DNA from: Pedobacter ghigonis
GTDB lineage: Bacteria > Bacteroidota > Bacteroidia > Sphingobacteriales > Sphingobacteriaceae
Direction of reading: 5' to 3'
DNA length: 64,000 nt
Assembly: GCF_903166585.1 (NCBI RefSeq)
Contig: NZ_CAESCM010000008.1
Coordinates: 124,001-188,000, forward strand
Under the pieces are notes generated by a model. It worked only from the letters and a program-made list of their open reading frames with translations. It was not told the DNA's origin and did no database searches. Made by a program: the position numbers and the translations under genes. Shown here in pieces: positions 36,848 to 46,068 of this stretch. The first letter of the stretch is position 1. Each line of letters starts with the position of its first letter.

Positions 36848-37536
36848 CGCCATTCCAGTGAAAACGGGAACCCTAAAGCACCATACCAGCTTAGCCAAAG
36901 CATTAGGATTCCCAGGCAAGCTGGGAAAGACGGATCCACTTTAAAGGATTTTCTACTGCAAATTTTCTATAACAAATCGCCTACCCCGATCGTCATTCCC
37001 GTGAAAACGGGAATCGTAATGCAACATACCAGCTTAGCCAAAGCATTAAGATTACCAGGCAAGCTGGGAAGGACGGATTCGCTTTAACGGATTTCCTACG
37101 ACGGATTTTCCATAGCAGATCACCCAACCCAGACCGTCATTCCCGTGAAAACGGGAATCCTAAAGCACCTTACCTGCATAGCTAAAGCATTAGGATTCCC
37201 AGACAAGCTGGGAAAGACGGATTCGCTTTAACGGATTGACTATAGCGGATTCTCTACAACAGATTTCCTATAGCAGATCACCCAACCCAGATCGTCATTC
37301 CCGTGAAAACGGGAATCGTAATGCAACATATCAGCCGAGCCACAGCATTAGGATTCCCAGACAAGCTGGGAAAGACGGATTCGCTTTAAAGGATTATCAA
37401 TAGCGGATTCTCTACAGCAGATTTTCCATAGCAAATCACCCACCCCCGATCCGTCATTCCAGTGAAAACGGGAATCGTAATGCATCATATCAGCCTAGCC
37501 AAAGCATTAAGATTCCCAGGCAAGCTGGGAAAGATG
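36848..37536. repeat. Five-unit tandem array of three-hairpin (cloverleaf-like) repeats
   Basis: Cores of about 85 nt lie at 36848-36932, 36991-37074, 37134-37219, 37293-37377 and 37452-37536 (periods about 143, 143, 159, 159). Each core has hairpin 1 TTCCCGT-gaaa-ACGGGAA, hairpin 2 GGGAATC(C/G)TAATGC paired with GCATTA(G/A)GATTCCC, and hairpin 3 TTCCCAG-rcaa-GCTGGGAA, inside a partial outer pair GTCATTCCC/GGGAAAGAC. Linkers contain two or three 15-nt repeats of the CGGATTNNCTATAGC type, and the extra copy explains the longer period. The 934-bp gap 36671-37604 has no convincing gene. Confidence 0.9.
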
Positions 37537-37604
37537 GATTATCTATAGGTTCGTAAAAAATAAATTATATTTACCGCTTCAGAAACCCTCTGACCAAACA
37601 CCCC

Positions 37605-40600
37605 ATGACTGCGCTAATTAGAACCCTTTTCTTCATTACTTTCATCTTATCGCTGGGAAACGTGCAGGCCCAGAATTTAAAATTTAAACATGTAAGTGTA
37701 GAAGATGGCCTCTCGAATAGTACCATCGAATGCATTTTTCAGGATCACCGGGGTTTTATCTGGTTTGGTACCCGCGATGGCCTAAGTAAATATGATGGCA
37801 GCCAGATTACCTCCTATAAACACAGCAGTAGCGACAACAGCCTTAGTGATAACTTCATCAGGTGTATATTCGAAGATAAAAACCATACCCTCTGGGTAGG
37901 AACCTCCGATGGCTTAAACAGGTTTAATGCCGAACAAAATAATTTTACCACTTACCGCACCAACGAAAAAAATGTTTTAACCAACAACTTCATTACTTCG
38001 GTTAAAGAAACCAGTAAAGGGATTTTGGTAAGTACTTATGGCAGCGGCCTTAACTTGCTCAATGTAGCAGGAAACAGTTTTAGCAGATATCCATTTAAAT
38101 CGACCGCTAAAGCCAGTCGTAAAGATTACATTAACGACCTCTACAACGACAACAATGGTAATATCTGGATGGCAACCGATGCAGGCATCCATGTTCTAAA
38201 CCTTAAATCAGGCATATCCAACCCAATAAACGGCTTAGCCAACAAAGTATTCAGGGCGATAAAAAAAGCAGCTGATGGTTCTTTTTGGCTGGCAACCGAA
38301 GAAAGCGGCTTGATCCATTACAACCCTCAAAATAATTCAATAAAAACCTACCAGCACCAGGAAACCAGCAAAAACAGTTTGGGGAGCGACCTGGTGAGGG
38401 CAATTGCTTTCGACAGGCAAAACAACGTCTGGATTGGCGGCATCAACGGTGGTTTAGATCACCTGGATCCGAAAACAGGAACTTTTACACACTACCAAAA
38501 CGAACCTGGCAACGCCTTTAGCCTATCGCAACGTACAGTTTCTGCACTCTTTATCGATCGGCAGGAAAATTTGTGGATCGGTACCCACCGCGGAGGTGTG
38601 AACCTGTATAGTCCGCAGGCAGACAAGTTTAAACTGGTACGCCAGGAACACAATAAAAACAGTTTAAGCTACAATGACGTAAAAGCTTTTCACGAAAACA
38701 GGGCCGGCAATATTTACATTGGTACCGATGGCGGCGGGCTCGACATTTACAATAAAACAAACAAAACTTTTTCTCATTATCGTTATAATCCGTTTAATGC
38801 CAGCACTATTGGGGCCGATGCTGTTCTCGATATCACCGAAAGCCAGAATGGTACCATATTAATTGGCACCTGGGCAGGTGGACTGAACCTGATGAATAGC
38901 GACGGCACATTTACACGGTTTAACCATAACCCAGCCAATCCCGCCTCTATCTCGTCAGATTATGTTCAGAAATCGTTTGAAGACAGCAATAAAAACATCT
39001 GGATTGGCACCTATTATGGCGGACTTAACCTTTTCGACCTGCAAACCAAACAATTTAAGCGAATAGAAAAAGGCCGCAATGGTACGCAGCTTATCGGAAA
39101 CAATGTGGTTTCGATTAATGAAGACCATTACAAAAACCTCTGGATTGGTACCGATGATGGCGGATTAAACTGTTACAACTTAAACACTCAGGTATTTACG
39201 CATTATTTTATGGGCAGTGGTAAAAGGCCCGATTTACGCGTAATCTTTATCGATAGCAAAGGAAATTTGTGGATCGGACAAACTGGGTTATACCGCTTTA
39301 ACCGCAGCCAGAATAAATTCGAACTATATACCACTAAAGCAGGCCTTTCTACTGAGTTTATTAAAGGAATAACCGAAGATGCGAAGGGCAATTTCTGGAT
39401 TTCAACCGCAAAAGGGCTTACCCAGTTTAACCCGCAAAACCACAGTTATAAAAAATACAATACCGGCGATGGCTTACAGGGCCTCGAATTTGAAGCCAAT
39501 GCTTATTTAAAAACCAAAAGCGGCGAAATGTTTTTTGGAGGCACCAATGGCTTTAATTCATTTTTCCCTGACGATATTAAAACCAATAAATTCATTCCGC
39601 CTGTTTACCTCACCGAATTCCGGATTTTTAACCAGCAGATTTTACCCAATGCACCAGGGTCGGTACTCGAAAACGAAATTAGCTATACCAAAGAAATCCA
39701 TCTCGACTACGATCAGGCTACCCTATCTTTCCGCTTTGCAGGATTAAATTATGTAGCTAACGAGAATAATAATTACGCCTATAAACTGGAAGGTGAAGAC
39801 GAAAACTGGATCAATGTAGGCAATGCAAAACAGGCATTTTATACTAACCTCGATCCGGGCACCTATACTTTTAACGTACGGGCATCCAATAACGACAATG
39901 TATGGAACAATACCGGTACAGCGGTAAAAATCGTAATCTCTCCTCCTTTTTGGGCTACCTGGTGGTTTAGGTTTCTGGCCATAGCCACTGCCCTGTATCT
40001 TACTTATGCTGCATTAAGTTTTAAACGAAGGCTCGAGATCAGGAAAATAGAAGAAGAAAAAAGGGAAGAAATGCATCAAACCCAACTCCAGTTCTTTACC
40101 AATATTTCGCATGAATTCCGCACACCACTTTCGTTAATACTCGGGCCGATAGAGCGTTTACTGAAAGAAGATACGCAGGAAAGCTTCCAGAACTATTACC
40201 AAACCATACACCGCAACGCCAACCGCCTGTTAAGGTTGATAAACGAGTTGATGGATTTTAGAAAAACAGCTTCAGGAGCTTTGAAACTAAACGTAATAAA
40301 CGGTAACCTGAGTTTGTTTATCGATGAACTGGCGGAAGAATTTGCTGAAATGGCAGCCGAAAAAGCAATCCGTTTTACGGTAGAAAAGGAAAGCCTGCCT
40401 GCCAATATCTGGTTCGACAGGCAGGTAATCGAAAAAATTATCCTCAACCTGGTCAACAATTCGCTTAAATACACCAAATCCGGCGGCACACTAAAACTTC
40501 AGGTTTTTACCGATTCGGCAGCTTTAAAACCAACTTTTGAAAACCAGCTCGTTGTAAAAAGTGATTACGAGGCCAGTGCGTATATCTACATGCGCGTAAT

Positions 40601-41687
40601 AGATAGCGGTATTGGCATTTCGAAAAGCTCAATTCAGCATTTGTTTGAGCGTTATTACCGCATTACCGAAACACATTTGGGTTCGGGTGTCGGACTTGCC
40701 TTTGTAAAGAGTTTAACACTTTTGCATAAAGGATTAATACAGGTATCGAGCGAGCGCCATGAGGGAACAGAGATTATAATCGGCATTCCATACAAGCAGG
40801 AAGATTACAGTGTTGCAGAACAGTTTAGTCAGCACACCGAAGCTGGTGGCACCCGTTTAGAAAGTATCAGCTACCGTTCGGAAACGGAAATGCCTGTACA
40901 AAACACTGTCAGCCCGGCAGCTGGTACCGAAACCCGCATTCTGATTGTAGATGATAACGACGAACTGAGAATATTTTTAAGAGATACTTTAAGTCCGTTT
41001 TATCAGATTAGCGAAGCTATTGATGGCCATACTGGACTGGAACAGGCCCGGAAAGAATTGCCCGATTTAATCATTAGTGATGTGATGATGCCCGGAATGA
41101 ACGGAACCGAATTTTGCCGGTTAATTAAGGATGATATTGAATCCAGCCATATCCCTTTCTTAATGCTTACTGCAAAAAATAGTGTAGAGGCCGAAATTGA
41201 AGGAGCAGCATCAGGTGCAGACCTGTATTTTACCAAACCCATCAATATTAATCTGCTTCAGTTAACCATTAAGAATATTTTTGAGCAGCGGCAAAAACTG
41301 AAAGATCATTATTTAAAAAATAGAGATACCGAACCCAAAACACTGGCCCATTCAGAAAAGGATAAGGTCTTTTTAACCAAATTACTGGCCATTATAGATG
41401 CTGAAATGATTAATCCGGAAATGGACATAGATTATTTGTGTAAGGAAATTGGCATGAGCAGAACCAAACTTTATCAAAAAATTAAATCCATTACAGGGCA
41501 ATCCATCGGAGAGTTTGTAAGATCGGCAAGACTTAGAAAAGCCATCGAAATTATGAAAACAGAAGATGTACTGATGACCGAAGTGATGTACCGGATAGGC
41601 ATACAAACACAATCGTACTTTACAAAGGCATTTAAAAAAGAGTTTGGGGTTACACCAACAGGTTATATGCAGAATTTAAAATCGTAG
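37605..41687 (+). CDS. Hybrid two-component system regulator (HTCS) of the galactan locus
   Basis: One-protein sensor-regulator of 1360 aa. A signal peptide (about 1-22, NVQAQ) is followed by two seven-bladed propellers of Reg_prop repeats (about 25-690, many IWFGTRDGL / LWIGTDDGGL units) and a Y_Y_Y domain (about 710-785). A membrane helix follows (about 793-812, WWFRFLAIATALYLTYAAL). HisKA has His836 in FTNISHEFRTPLSL; HATPase has NLVNNSLKYTKSGG and GSGVGLAFVKSL; the receiver has Asp1159 in DLIISDVMMPGMNG. The AraC-type HTH is about 1260-1360. It senses glycan fragments in the periplasm and activates the divergent SusC operon. All key residues are present. Confidence 0.95.
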   Translation: MTALIRTLFFITFILSLGNVQAQNLKFKHVSVEDGLSNSTIECIFQDHRGFIWFGTRDGLSKYDGSQITSYKHSSSDNSLSDNFIRCIFEDKNHTLWVGTSDGLNRFNAEQNNFTTYRTNEKNVLTNNFITSVKETSKGILVSTYGSGLNLLNVAGNSFSRYPFKSTAKASRKDYINDLYNDNNGNIWMATDAGIHVLNLKSGISNPINGLANKVFRAIKKAADGSFWLATEESGLIHYNPQNNSIKTYQHQETSKNSLGSDLVRAIAFDRQNNVWIGGINGGLDHLDPKTGTFTHYQNEPGNAFSLSQRTVSALFIDRQENLWIGTHRGGVNLYSPQADKFKLVRQEHNKNSLSYNDVKAFHENRAGNIYIGTDGGGLDIYNKTNKTFSHYRYNPFNASTIGADAVLDITESQNGTILIGTWAGGLNLMNSDGTFTRFNHNPANPASISSDYVQKSFEDSNKNIWIGTYYGGLNLFDLQTKQFKRIEKGRNGTQLIGNNVVSINEDHYKNLWIGTDDGGLNCYNLNTQVFTHYFMGSGKRPDLRVIFIDSKGNLWIGQTGLYRFNRSQNKFELYTTKAGLSTEFIKGITEDAKGNFWISTAKGLTQFNPQNHSYKKYNTGDGLQGLEFEANAYLKTKSGEMFFGGTNGFNSFFPDDIKTNKFIPPVYLTEFRIFNQQILPNAPGSVLENEISYTKEIHLDYDQATLSFRFAGLNYVANENNNYAYKLEGEDENWINVGNAKQAFYTNLDPGTYTFNVRASNNDNVWNNTGTAVKIVISPPFWATWWFRFLAIATALYLTYAALSFKRRLEIRKIEEEKREEMHQTQLQFFTNISHEFRTPLSLILGPIERLLKEDTQESFQNYYQTIHRNANRLLRLINELMDFRKTASGALKLNVINGNLSLFIDELAEEFAEMAAEKAIRFTVEKESLPANIWFDRQVIEKIILNLVNNSLKYTKSGGTLKLQVFTDSAALKPTFENQLVVKSDYEASAYIYMRVIDSGIGISKSSIQHLFERYYRITETHLGSGVGLAFVKSLTLLHKGLIQVSSERHEGTEIIIGIPYKQEDYSVAEQFSQHTEAGGTRLESISYRSETEMPVQNTVSPAAGTETRILIVDDNDELRIFLRDTLSPFYQISEAIDGHTGLEQARKELPDLIISDVMMPGMNGTEFCRLIKDDIESSHIPFLMLTAKNSVEAEIEGAASGADLYFTKPININLLQLTIKNIFEQRQKLKDHYLKNRDTEPKTLAHSEKDKVFLTKLLAIIDAEMINPEMDIDYLCKEIGMSRTKLYQKIKSITGQSIGEFVRSARLRKAIEIMKTEDVLMTEVMYRIGIQTQSYFTKAFKKEFGVTPTGYMQNLKS

Positions 41688-41702
41688 CTGACTGTAAAAA
41701 GT

Positions 41703-41735
41703 AAAAAAGCCCTTCAATCCTGAGAGGGCTTTTTC
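41703..41735 (+). terminator. Rho-independent terminator after the HTCS gene
   Basis: AAAAAGCCCT and AGGGCTTTTT flank a short loop (TCAATCCTGAG region), ending in a U tract. It starts about 15 bp after the stop codon. Confidence 0.85.
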
Positions 41736-41856
41736 ATAGTCGTCTATCCCTATAAGTAGGAACCCAAAACTAATTAATGCGTTTAATATTTTTGGCTTCT
41801 GAATAAACTGAACAGAAAAAAAATGACACCAATATTTTACCTATATTGAACAGCTG

Positions 41857-42270
41857 TTAAACCATGCTGTTGTATGCCCTTTTCAATAAAAATTTAGCAT
41901 TTCCAAGATCGTTTTCTGTTAGTATGTAAAAACTAACCCAGCCCGATTTTTTAAAAATGTGATGTTCTTCTACCCTTCCAAGCGCTAATAACTCTTGTTT
42001 TATTTTCCTGCTAAACAAGATATCGAGTATACCATTACTGTGTAAATGGCCAATCTCCCTTTGCTGATAGTTAAACTGTGTTCCTCCGAATTTATGTAAA
42101 CTGATACTTGTTCCTTCCCAGCTCAGTACTTCATTTTCGAGTTCATCAAACCAGCTTAACTTTTCTGGCGCAGTTAGCAACAGCCACATTTTTAAGCAAC
42201 TATCATATACCAATGCGAACATCGGCACCGATTTAAGAAAATTAAGCCGGTGAACAATGAAACGGAACAT
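41857..42270 (-). CDS. DUF5519 / luciferase-domain family protein
   Basis: Small soluble protein of 137 aa resembling the DUF5519 (so-called luciferase domain) family. The pattern is SISLHKFGGTQFNYQQREIG, HLHSNGILDILFSRKIKQEL, then EEHHIFKKSGWVSFYI. The family name is historical; no luciferase activity is implied. Its ATG overlaps the stop of the upstream membrane SRPBCC gene by one base (TAATG), so the two are co-translated from the operator-controlled promoter at 43180-43228. The molecular role is unknown. Confidence 0.78.
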   Translation of the reverse strand: MFRFIVHRLNFLKSVPMFALVYDSCLKMWLLLTAPEKLSWFDELENEVLSWEGTSISLHKFGGTQFNYQQREIGHLHSNGILDILFSRKIKQELLALGRVEEHHIFKKSGWVSFYILTENDLGNAKFLLKRAYNSMV

Positions 42271-43178
42271 TAATTTTCGCTGAGGTTTTTAATATGTTCC
42301 ATTACCCTCAAATGAACATTACGGGTAATGCTTTCTGCCCATAAATCGTAGTACCAGGTAGGGAAAACCTGCAACTTGTACCAGCTGTTTCCAACAAGTG
42401 TAGTAGTGCCATCGCCATTATCCTGCAATAGAAACTGACCGCGATCGATATCAATATGCCCCATTATTTCAGGGTCTTTCGGTTGGTTAATAATATCGAA
42501 GGTCAAATTTTTACTCTCTTCGTAGGTTACAATTTTTTCGTCGAAAGTATATCCGTTGCTAAAAATACATTTTCGGCCTGCACCATTCTTGTAGCCGGTA
42601 ACCGTGGTTTGCATGGGACTGGGCATACCCGCCTTAAAAAGCCAGTAGTTATTGGGTTTATTAATTTTATCAAAAGCCACTACATTTTTCCAGATCTTTT
42701 CCGGACTTGCCTTAATTACGATCTCGTCCGAAACCATATTCTCATAATGGTGATCTGATATCGAATCGACAATAAAAACAGCAAGAAGTAGCGAAACAAA
42801 GCTCATGTTTAAGGTCTGTCTGTTCTTTTTAAACATCACTTTCCCTATAAACGCTCCTGTAACTACAAAGGCAAAAATAAGTGGCGATACAATGATTAGA
42901 CAGATGGTTCCTTCACCAAGAAATAAAAAACTGAGTACAATGGCAAAAAAGCCGTTCAATATCGAATACCAGATTAGTTTTTTACTGCTCAGCTTTAAGT
43001 CTCTCCAAAACCACGAAGCCAATATCCCCATCAAAATAGGGAGAATAATAAATTCAGAAAAAACTAAAACTCCACCACTTCCTGCCTGGAGTACAAATCT
43101 GTTTATCCCAATAATGCTGATAATTAAAAAATTGGGAACTAAAAAACCTAATAGTTTTTGATTATGGAGCGCTTTCAT
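42270..43178 (-). CDS. Membrane protein with C-terminal SRPBCC domain
   Basis: A 302-aa protein. Residues about 8-140 hold five hydrophobic segments (LLGFLVPNFLIISIIGI, FSEFIILPILMGILASWF, WYSILNGFFAIVLSFLF, CLIIVSPLIFAFVVTGAFIG, SFVSLLLAVFIVDSIS). Residues about 150-300 form a SRPBCC/START-like lipid- or ligand-binding domain (VIKASPEKIWKNVVAF, then YTFDEKIVTYEESKNLTF). The fusion suggests binding of a hydrophobic ligand at the membrane. It starts 2 bp after a 14-bp inverted repeat that surrounds its -7 element, so it is probably repressed by a dimeric regulator encoded elsewhere. It is coupled to the DUF5519 gene. Confidence 0.8.
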   Translation of the reverse strand: MKALHNQKLLGFLVPNFLIISIIGINRFVLQAGSGGVLVFSEFIILPILMGILASWFWRDLKLSSKKLIWYSILNGFFAIVLSFLFLGEGTICLIIVSPLIFAFVVTGAFIGKVMFKKNRQTLNMSFVSLLLAVFIVDSISDHHYENMVSDEIVIKASPEKIWKNVVAFDKINKPNNYWLFKAGMPSPMQTTVTGYKNGAGRKCIFSNGYTFDEKIVTYEESKNLTFDIINQPKDPEIMGHIDIDRGQFLLQDNGDGTTTLVGNSWYKLQVFPTWYYDLWAESITRNVHLRVMEHIKNLSEN

Positions 43179-43179
43179 A

Positions 43180-43228
43180 TTTAATATTTTGTTTATTCAA
43201 AAATATAACAAAATATTAAACTTTCAAA
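43180..43228 (-). promoter_or_regulatory. Promoter with a perfect 14-bp palindromic operator around the -7 element
   Basis: On the minus strand TTTG (43225-43228), a 19-bp spacer and TATTTTTG (43198-43205) form a consensus Bacteroidota promoter. TTTAATATTTTGTT (43180-43193) and AACAAAATATTAAA (43207-43220) form a perfect inverted repeat whose 13-nt centre contains most of the -7 element. A bound dimer would block RNA polymerase. Confidence 0.8.
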
Positions 43229-43247
43229 ATTTACTGAAAATAAAAAA

Positions 43248-44138
43248 TCACTCTACTCCTCTTGCATTTACTTTAATGGTATAAATCGATTTTGAAGCCG
43301 TTATAAAAAGCATGTTCTTTTGCTTCCCACCAAAACAAATGTTACCGCACCACTCTTCAGGTATATCAATGTGGCCAATTTGTTCGCCACTTGGTTTGTA
43401 AATATTTACGCCCTTACCGGTTACATAAATATTGCCTTCAGTATCGAGCGTCATGCCGTCAGAATGTTGGTTTAAAATTAAGGTTTGAGCGGTTAATGAG
43501 GCATCGGGCTCAATATTGTAACGGTAAGTTTTATTGGCTTTCATATCGGCCACGTACAAAAACTTTCCATCTGGTGTACCCACAATTCCATTCGGTTTTA
43601 ATACATTATCGGCAACAACTATAGCTGTTCTTTTCCCTTTTGGCAGATAATAAACCCTTTGAGGCTCGATTTCAGGCGATTTCCTCGTCCAGTAATCGCG
43701 CTGGTAATAAGGATCGGTAAAGTAAATACCACCTTTGGCATCCAGCCAGATATCATTCGGACCATTTACTTTCTTGCCTTCAAAATCGCTGAAAAGCACC
43801 GTAACCTTTTTATTTTTATCTATCGTCCAGATTTCGTTGTGTTCATCGGCGCAAACAATCAGGTTACCCTTTTTATCAAAATAAGTTCCGTTGGCCCTAC
43901 CCGATTTGTCCATGTACACACTGAGTTTGCCATCCGTTCCGTATTTCCAGATTTTATCATTCGGCTGATCGGTAAAAAAAACGTTGCCCTGCTTATCCAC
44001 CGAAGCACCTTCGGTAAATTTAAACTGCGAAGAAACCAGTTTTAGACTATCCTGAACAAAAATGTTCTGCTTTGCATTTTGCGCAACTGCTGCTATACTA
44101 AAGGCAGAAAATGCCAGAGCGAAAAAATATTTTTTCAT
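43248..44138 (-). CDS. SMP-30/gluconolactonase family protein, exported
   Basis: Six-bladed propeller lactonase of 296 aa with signal peptide FSIAAVAQ. Metal-site and family motifs are FKFTEGASVDKQGNVFFTDQ, GPNDIWLDAKGGIYFTDPYY, LKPNGIVGTPDGKFLYVAD and SDGMTLDTEGNIYV. These supply the Glu, Asn and Asp ligands of SMP-30 enzymes. It likely hydrolyses sugar lactones in the periplasm. It is a lone gene; the exact substrate cannot be told from sequence. Confidence 0.9.
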   Translation of the reverse strand: MKKYFFALAFSAFSIAAVAQNAKQNIFVQDSLKLVSSQFKFTEGASVDKQGNVFFTDQPNDKIWKYGTDGKLSVYMDKSGRANGTYFDKKGNLIVCADEHNEIWTIDKNKKVTVLFSDFEGKKVNGPNDIWLDAKGGIYFTDPYYQRDYWTRKSPEIEPQRVYYLPKGKRTAIVVADNVLKPNGIVGTPDGKFLYVADMKANKTYRYNIEPDASLTAQTLILNQHSDGMTLDTEGNIYVTGKGVNIYKPSGEQIGHIDIPEEWCGNICFGGKQKNMLFITASKSIYTIKVNARGVE

Positions 44139-44150
44139 TGATGATGATTT

Positions 44151-44350
44151 GGTTACCAGACCTTACAGTTTTTTAGAACCTGTAAGGTCTATAAAAATAT
44201 TAATTTACCAACTTTCCTTTGAGGAACATATTTAGTGCATCGCTACCTCCGCTAGTCGGGTTACCAGACCTTGCAGGTTTTTAAAATCTGTAAGGTCTAT
44301 AAAAATATTAACTTACACGCTTTCCTTTGAGTAACATATCCAGTGCATCA
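44151..44350. repeat. Tandem duplication including the 3' end of the ABC exporter gene
   Basis: 44151-44241 and 44259-44350 are similar copies (period 108). Each has a GGTTACCAGACCTT...AAGGTCT hairpin, then AAAAATATTAA and an ABC gene tail. The second copy carries the true stop (LLKGKRVS); the first reads DALNMFLKGKLVN and is a relic of the last 13 codons. The hairpin may act as terminator. Confidence 0.85.
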
Positions 44351-46068
44351 TTAAGCGTACCGGCTTTTTGCACCTCCCCTTCATTAACAAAATAAATTTC
44401 GTCGGCATTTTCGATGGTATTTAAGCGGTGCGCAATAATAACCAGCGTAGTTTCTTTCGATAATTTATTTAAAATATCGCCCAAAAGCTGTTCTGTAATC
44501 GTATCGATATTGGCTGTGGCCTCATCTAGGATCAGCAACTCCGGATTACGCAGCACCGCACGCATAAAGGCAATCAATTGCTTTTGGCCTAAACTTATAC
44601 TATCCGATAAGGAGTTAATTGGCGTATTCAATCCCTCGTCAAAAATGGCCAGGAGCGCATTTAAGTTGGCTTCTTCAATTATTTTTTCGAGCGCCTCATC
44701 GCTTACCTGCTGGTACTGACTATTGCCGTAAAGGATATTCTCTTTCACCGTTCCGGTAAATAAGAATGGCTCCTGTAAAATAAAACCGATCTTTTGTGTT
44801 CGCTCTGCCGCCGAAAATGAACGGATATCTTTGCCATTTAACAGCACAGTGCCTTTGGTGGCATCGTATAAACGCGAAATTAACGAAGCCGTAGTGGTTT
44901 TACCGCCCCCGGTTGGACCGATTAGTGCATAAGTTTTACCTTTCTCAAATTTGAGGTTAATGTTATGCAAAATCTCTTTCGATTCATCGTAAGAGAAATG
45001 AACGTTTCTAAATTCCAGTAAAGCATCGCTGGTAACAGTTCCTTTATCTTCGATCTGTTTTAAATCACTTTCGAGCATTAAAATCTGCGAAATACGGTCC
45101 CAGCTGGCCATTGCCACCTGAAAACTCGTCCACAGGGCTGCAAGTTGTCTTAAAGGATTATAAAAATTGGTGGTATAGGCAATGTAACTCACCAATAAAC
45201 CCAACGTAAAGCTTCCGGTCGAAATTAAATAAATACCAAATAACAGGGTAATCAGCTGTGCCGTGCTCGATAACAAGCCGTAAACCGGCACGAAAATATT
45301 ATTGGCTAAACCTGCTCCAATGGCGGTTTTATAGTTTTCTTTATTGGCCTCATCAAAACGTTTCCTGAAATAATCGCGCCGGTTAAAGGCAATAATTACC
45401 TTAAAATTGTTCAGGCTTTCCTGAATTTCGGCACTCATACCGCCTACACTTTTTAAATTTTTGGCATTGCGCCTTTTTACCCAGGGCGATAGCGCGATGG
45501 TAAAAACAACGATTCCTACTGCTGGTGCAAGTGTTGCTGCTCCCAATTCGATATTGATGGAAAGCAGAAAAATGCCTGCTCCAATCATCGTTGCAATACT
45601 GCTGATAAACTGCATCAGCGACTGCGAAAAAAACTGGTTTACCTTATCGGTATCGTTATTCACCCTCGAAATGAGATCGCCTGCCTTATTTTCGTTAAAA
45701 AATGAAACCGGAAACTCCTGCAGCTTGTTAAAAATAGCATTGCGCAAGGTGTACAACATCCGCTGCCCCACACCGCCCATCAATTTGGTTTGCGTATAGC
45801 CTGTAACCATTGCAACCATGTACATGGCCAGCAAAATGCCGCCAAAAACAAGTACACCATGAAACTGTTTGGTGCGGATATAAGTATCGACCGTGTGGCC
45901 TACCAGCAATGGCCCAAGCAGCAATAAACCCGAGTTAATTAAAATAATAACAAGCGCCAGCCAAAGGTTTCTACGCTCTGCCGAGATCAGTTTAAGCAGG
46001 CTATTAAGCGACTTAAAGGTCGACTGCTTCTCGCACTTTTCGCTAAGCTGATTAAGATTGTAGTTCAT
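44308..46068 (-). CDS. ABC exporter half-transporter, consensus-ATPase partner with degenerate signature
   Basis: Type IV (MsbA/LmrCD-like) half exporter of 586 aa. The membrane domain is about 35-320 with six helices. The ATPase domain is about 345-580: Walker A GPTGGGKTTT, Q-loop FILQEPFLFTG, signature region SDSISLGQKQL (ISLGQ instead of LSGGQ), Walker B LLILDEATANID with the catalytic Glu, and switch His in IIAHRLNT. Its start overlaps the end of the upstream half-transporter by 17 bp. The changed signature pairs with the partner's changed Walker B, which fits a heterodimer with one inactive site. Substrate unknown (lipid or drug-type). Confidence 0.92.
   Translation of the reverse strand: MNYNLNQLSEKCEKQSTFKSLNSLLKLISAERRNLWLALVIILINSGLLLLGPLLVGHTVDTYIRTKQFHGVLVFGGILLAMYMVAMVTGYTQTKLMGGVGQRMLYTLRNAIFNKLQEFPVSFFNENKAGDLISRVNNDTDKVNQFFSQSLMQFISSIATMIGAGIFLLSINIELGAATLAPAVGIVVFTIALSPWVKRRNAKNLKSVGGMSAEIQESLNNFKVIIAFNRRDYFRKRFDEANKENYKTAIGAGLANNIFVPVYGLLSSTAQLITLLFGIYLISTGSFTLGLLVSYIAYTTNFYNPLRQLAALWTSFQVAMASWDRISQILMLESDLKQIEDKGTVTSDALLEFRNVHFSYDESKEILHNINLKFEKGKTYALIGPTGGGKTTTASLISRLYDATKGTVLLNGKDIRSFSAAERTQKIGFILQEPFLFTGTVKENILYGNSQYQQVSDEALEKIIEEANLNALLAIFDEGLNTPINSLSDSISLGQKQLIAFMRAVLRNPELLILDEATANIDTITEQLLGDILNKLSKETTLVIIAHRLNTIENADEIYFVNEGEVQKAGTLNDALDMLLKGKRVS

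Noticed and set aside
36695..36919. Open frame of 74 aa on the minus strand
   Set aside because: It runs through the first repeat unit and has no start signal or protein-like composition; it is a product of the repeat.
36848..37536. CRISPR array
   Set aside because: Units are about 85 nt with internal hairpins, linkers are repetitive rather than unique spacers, and no cas gene is present.
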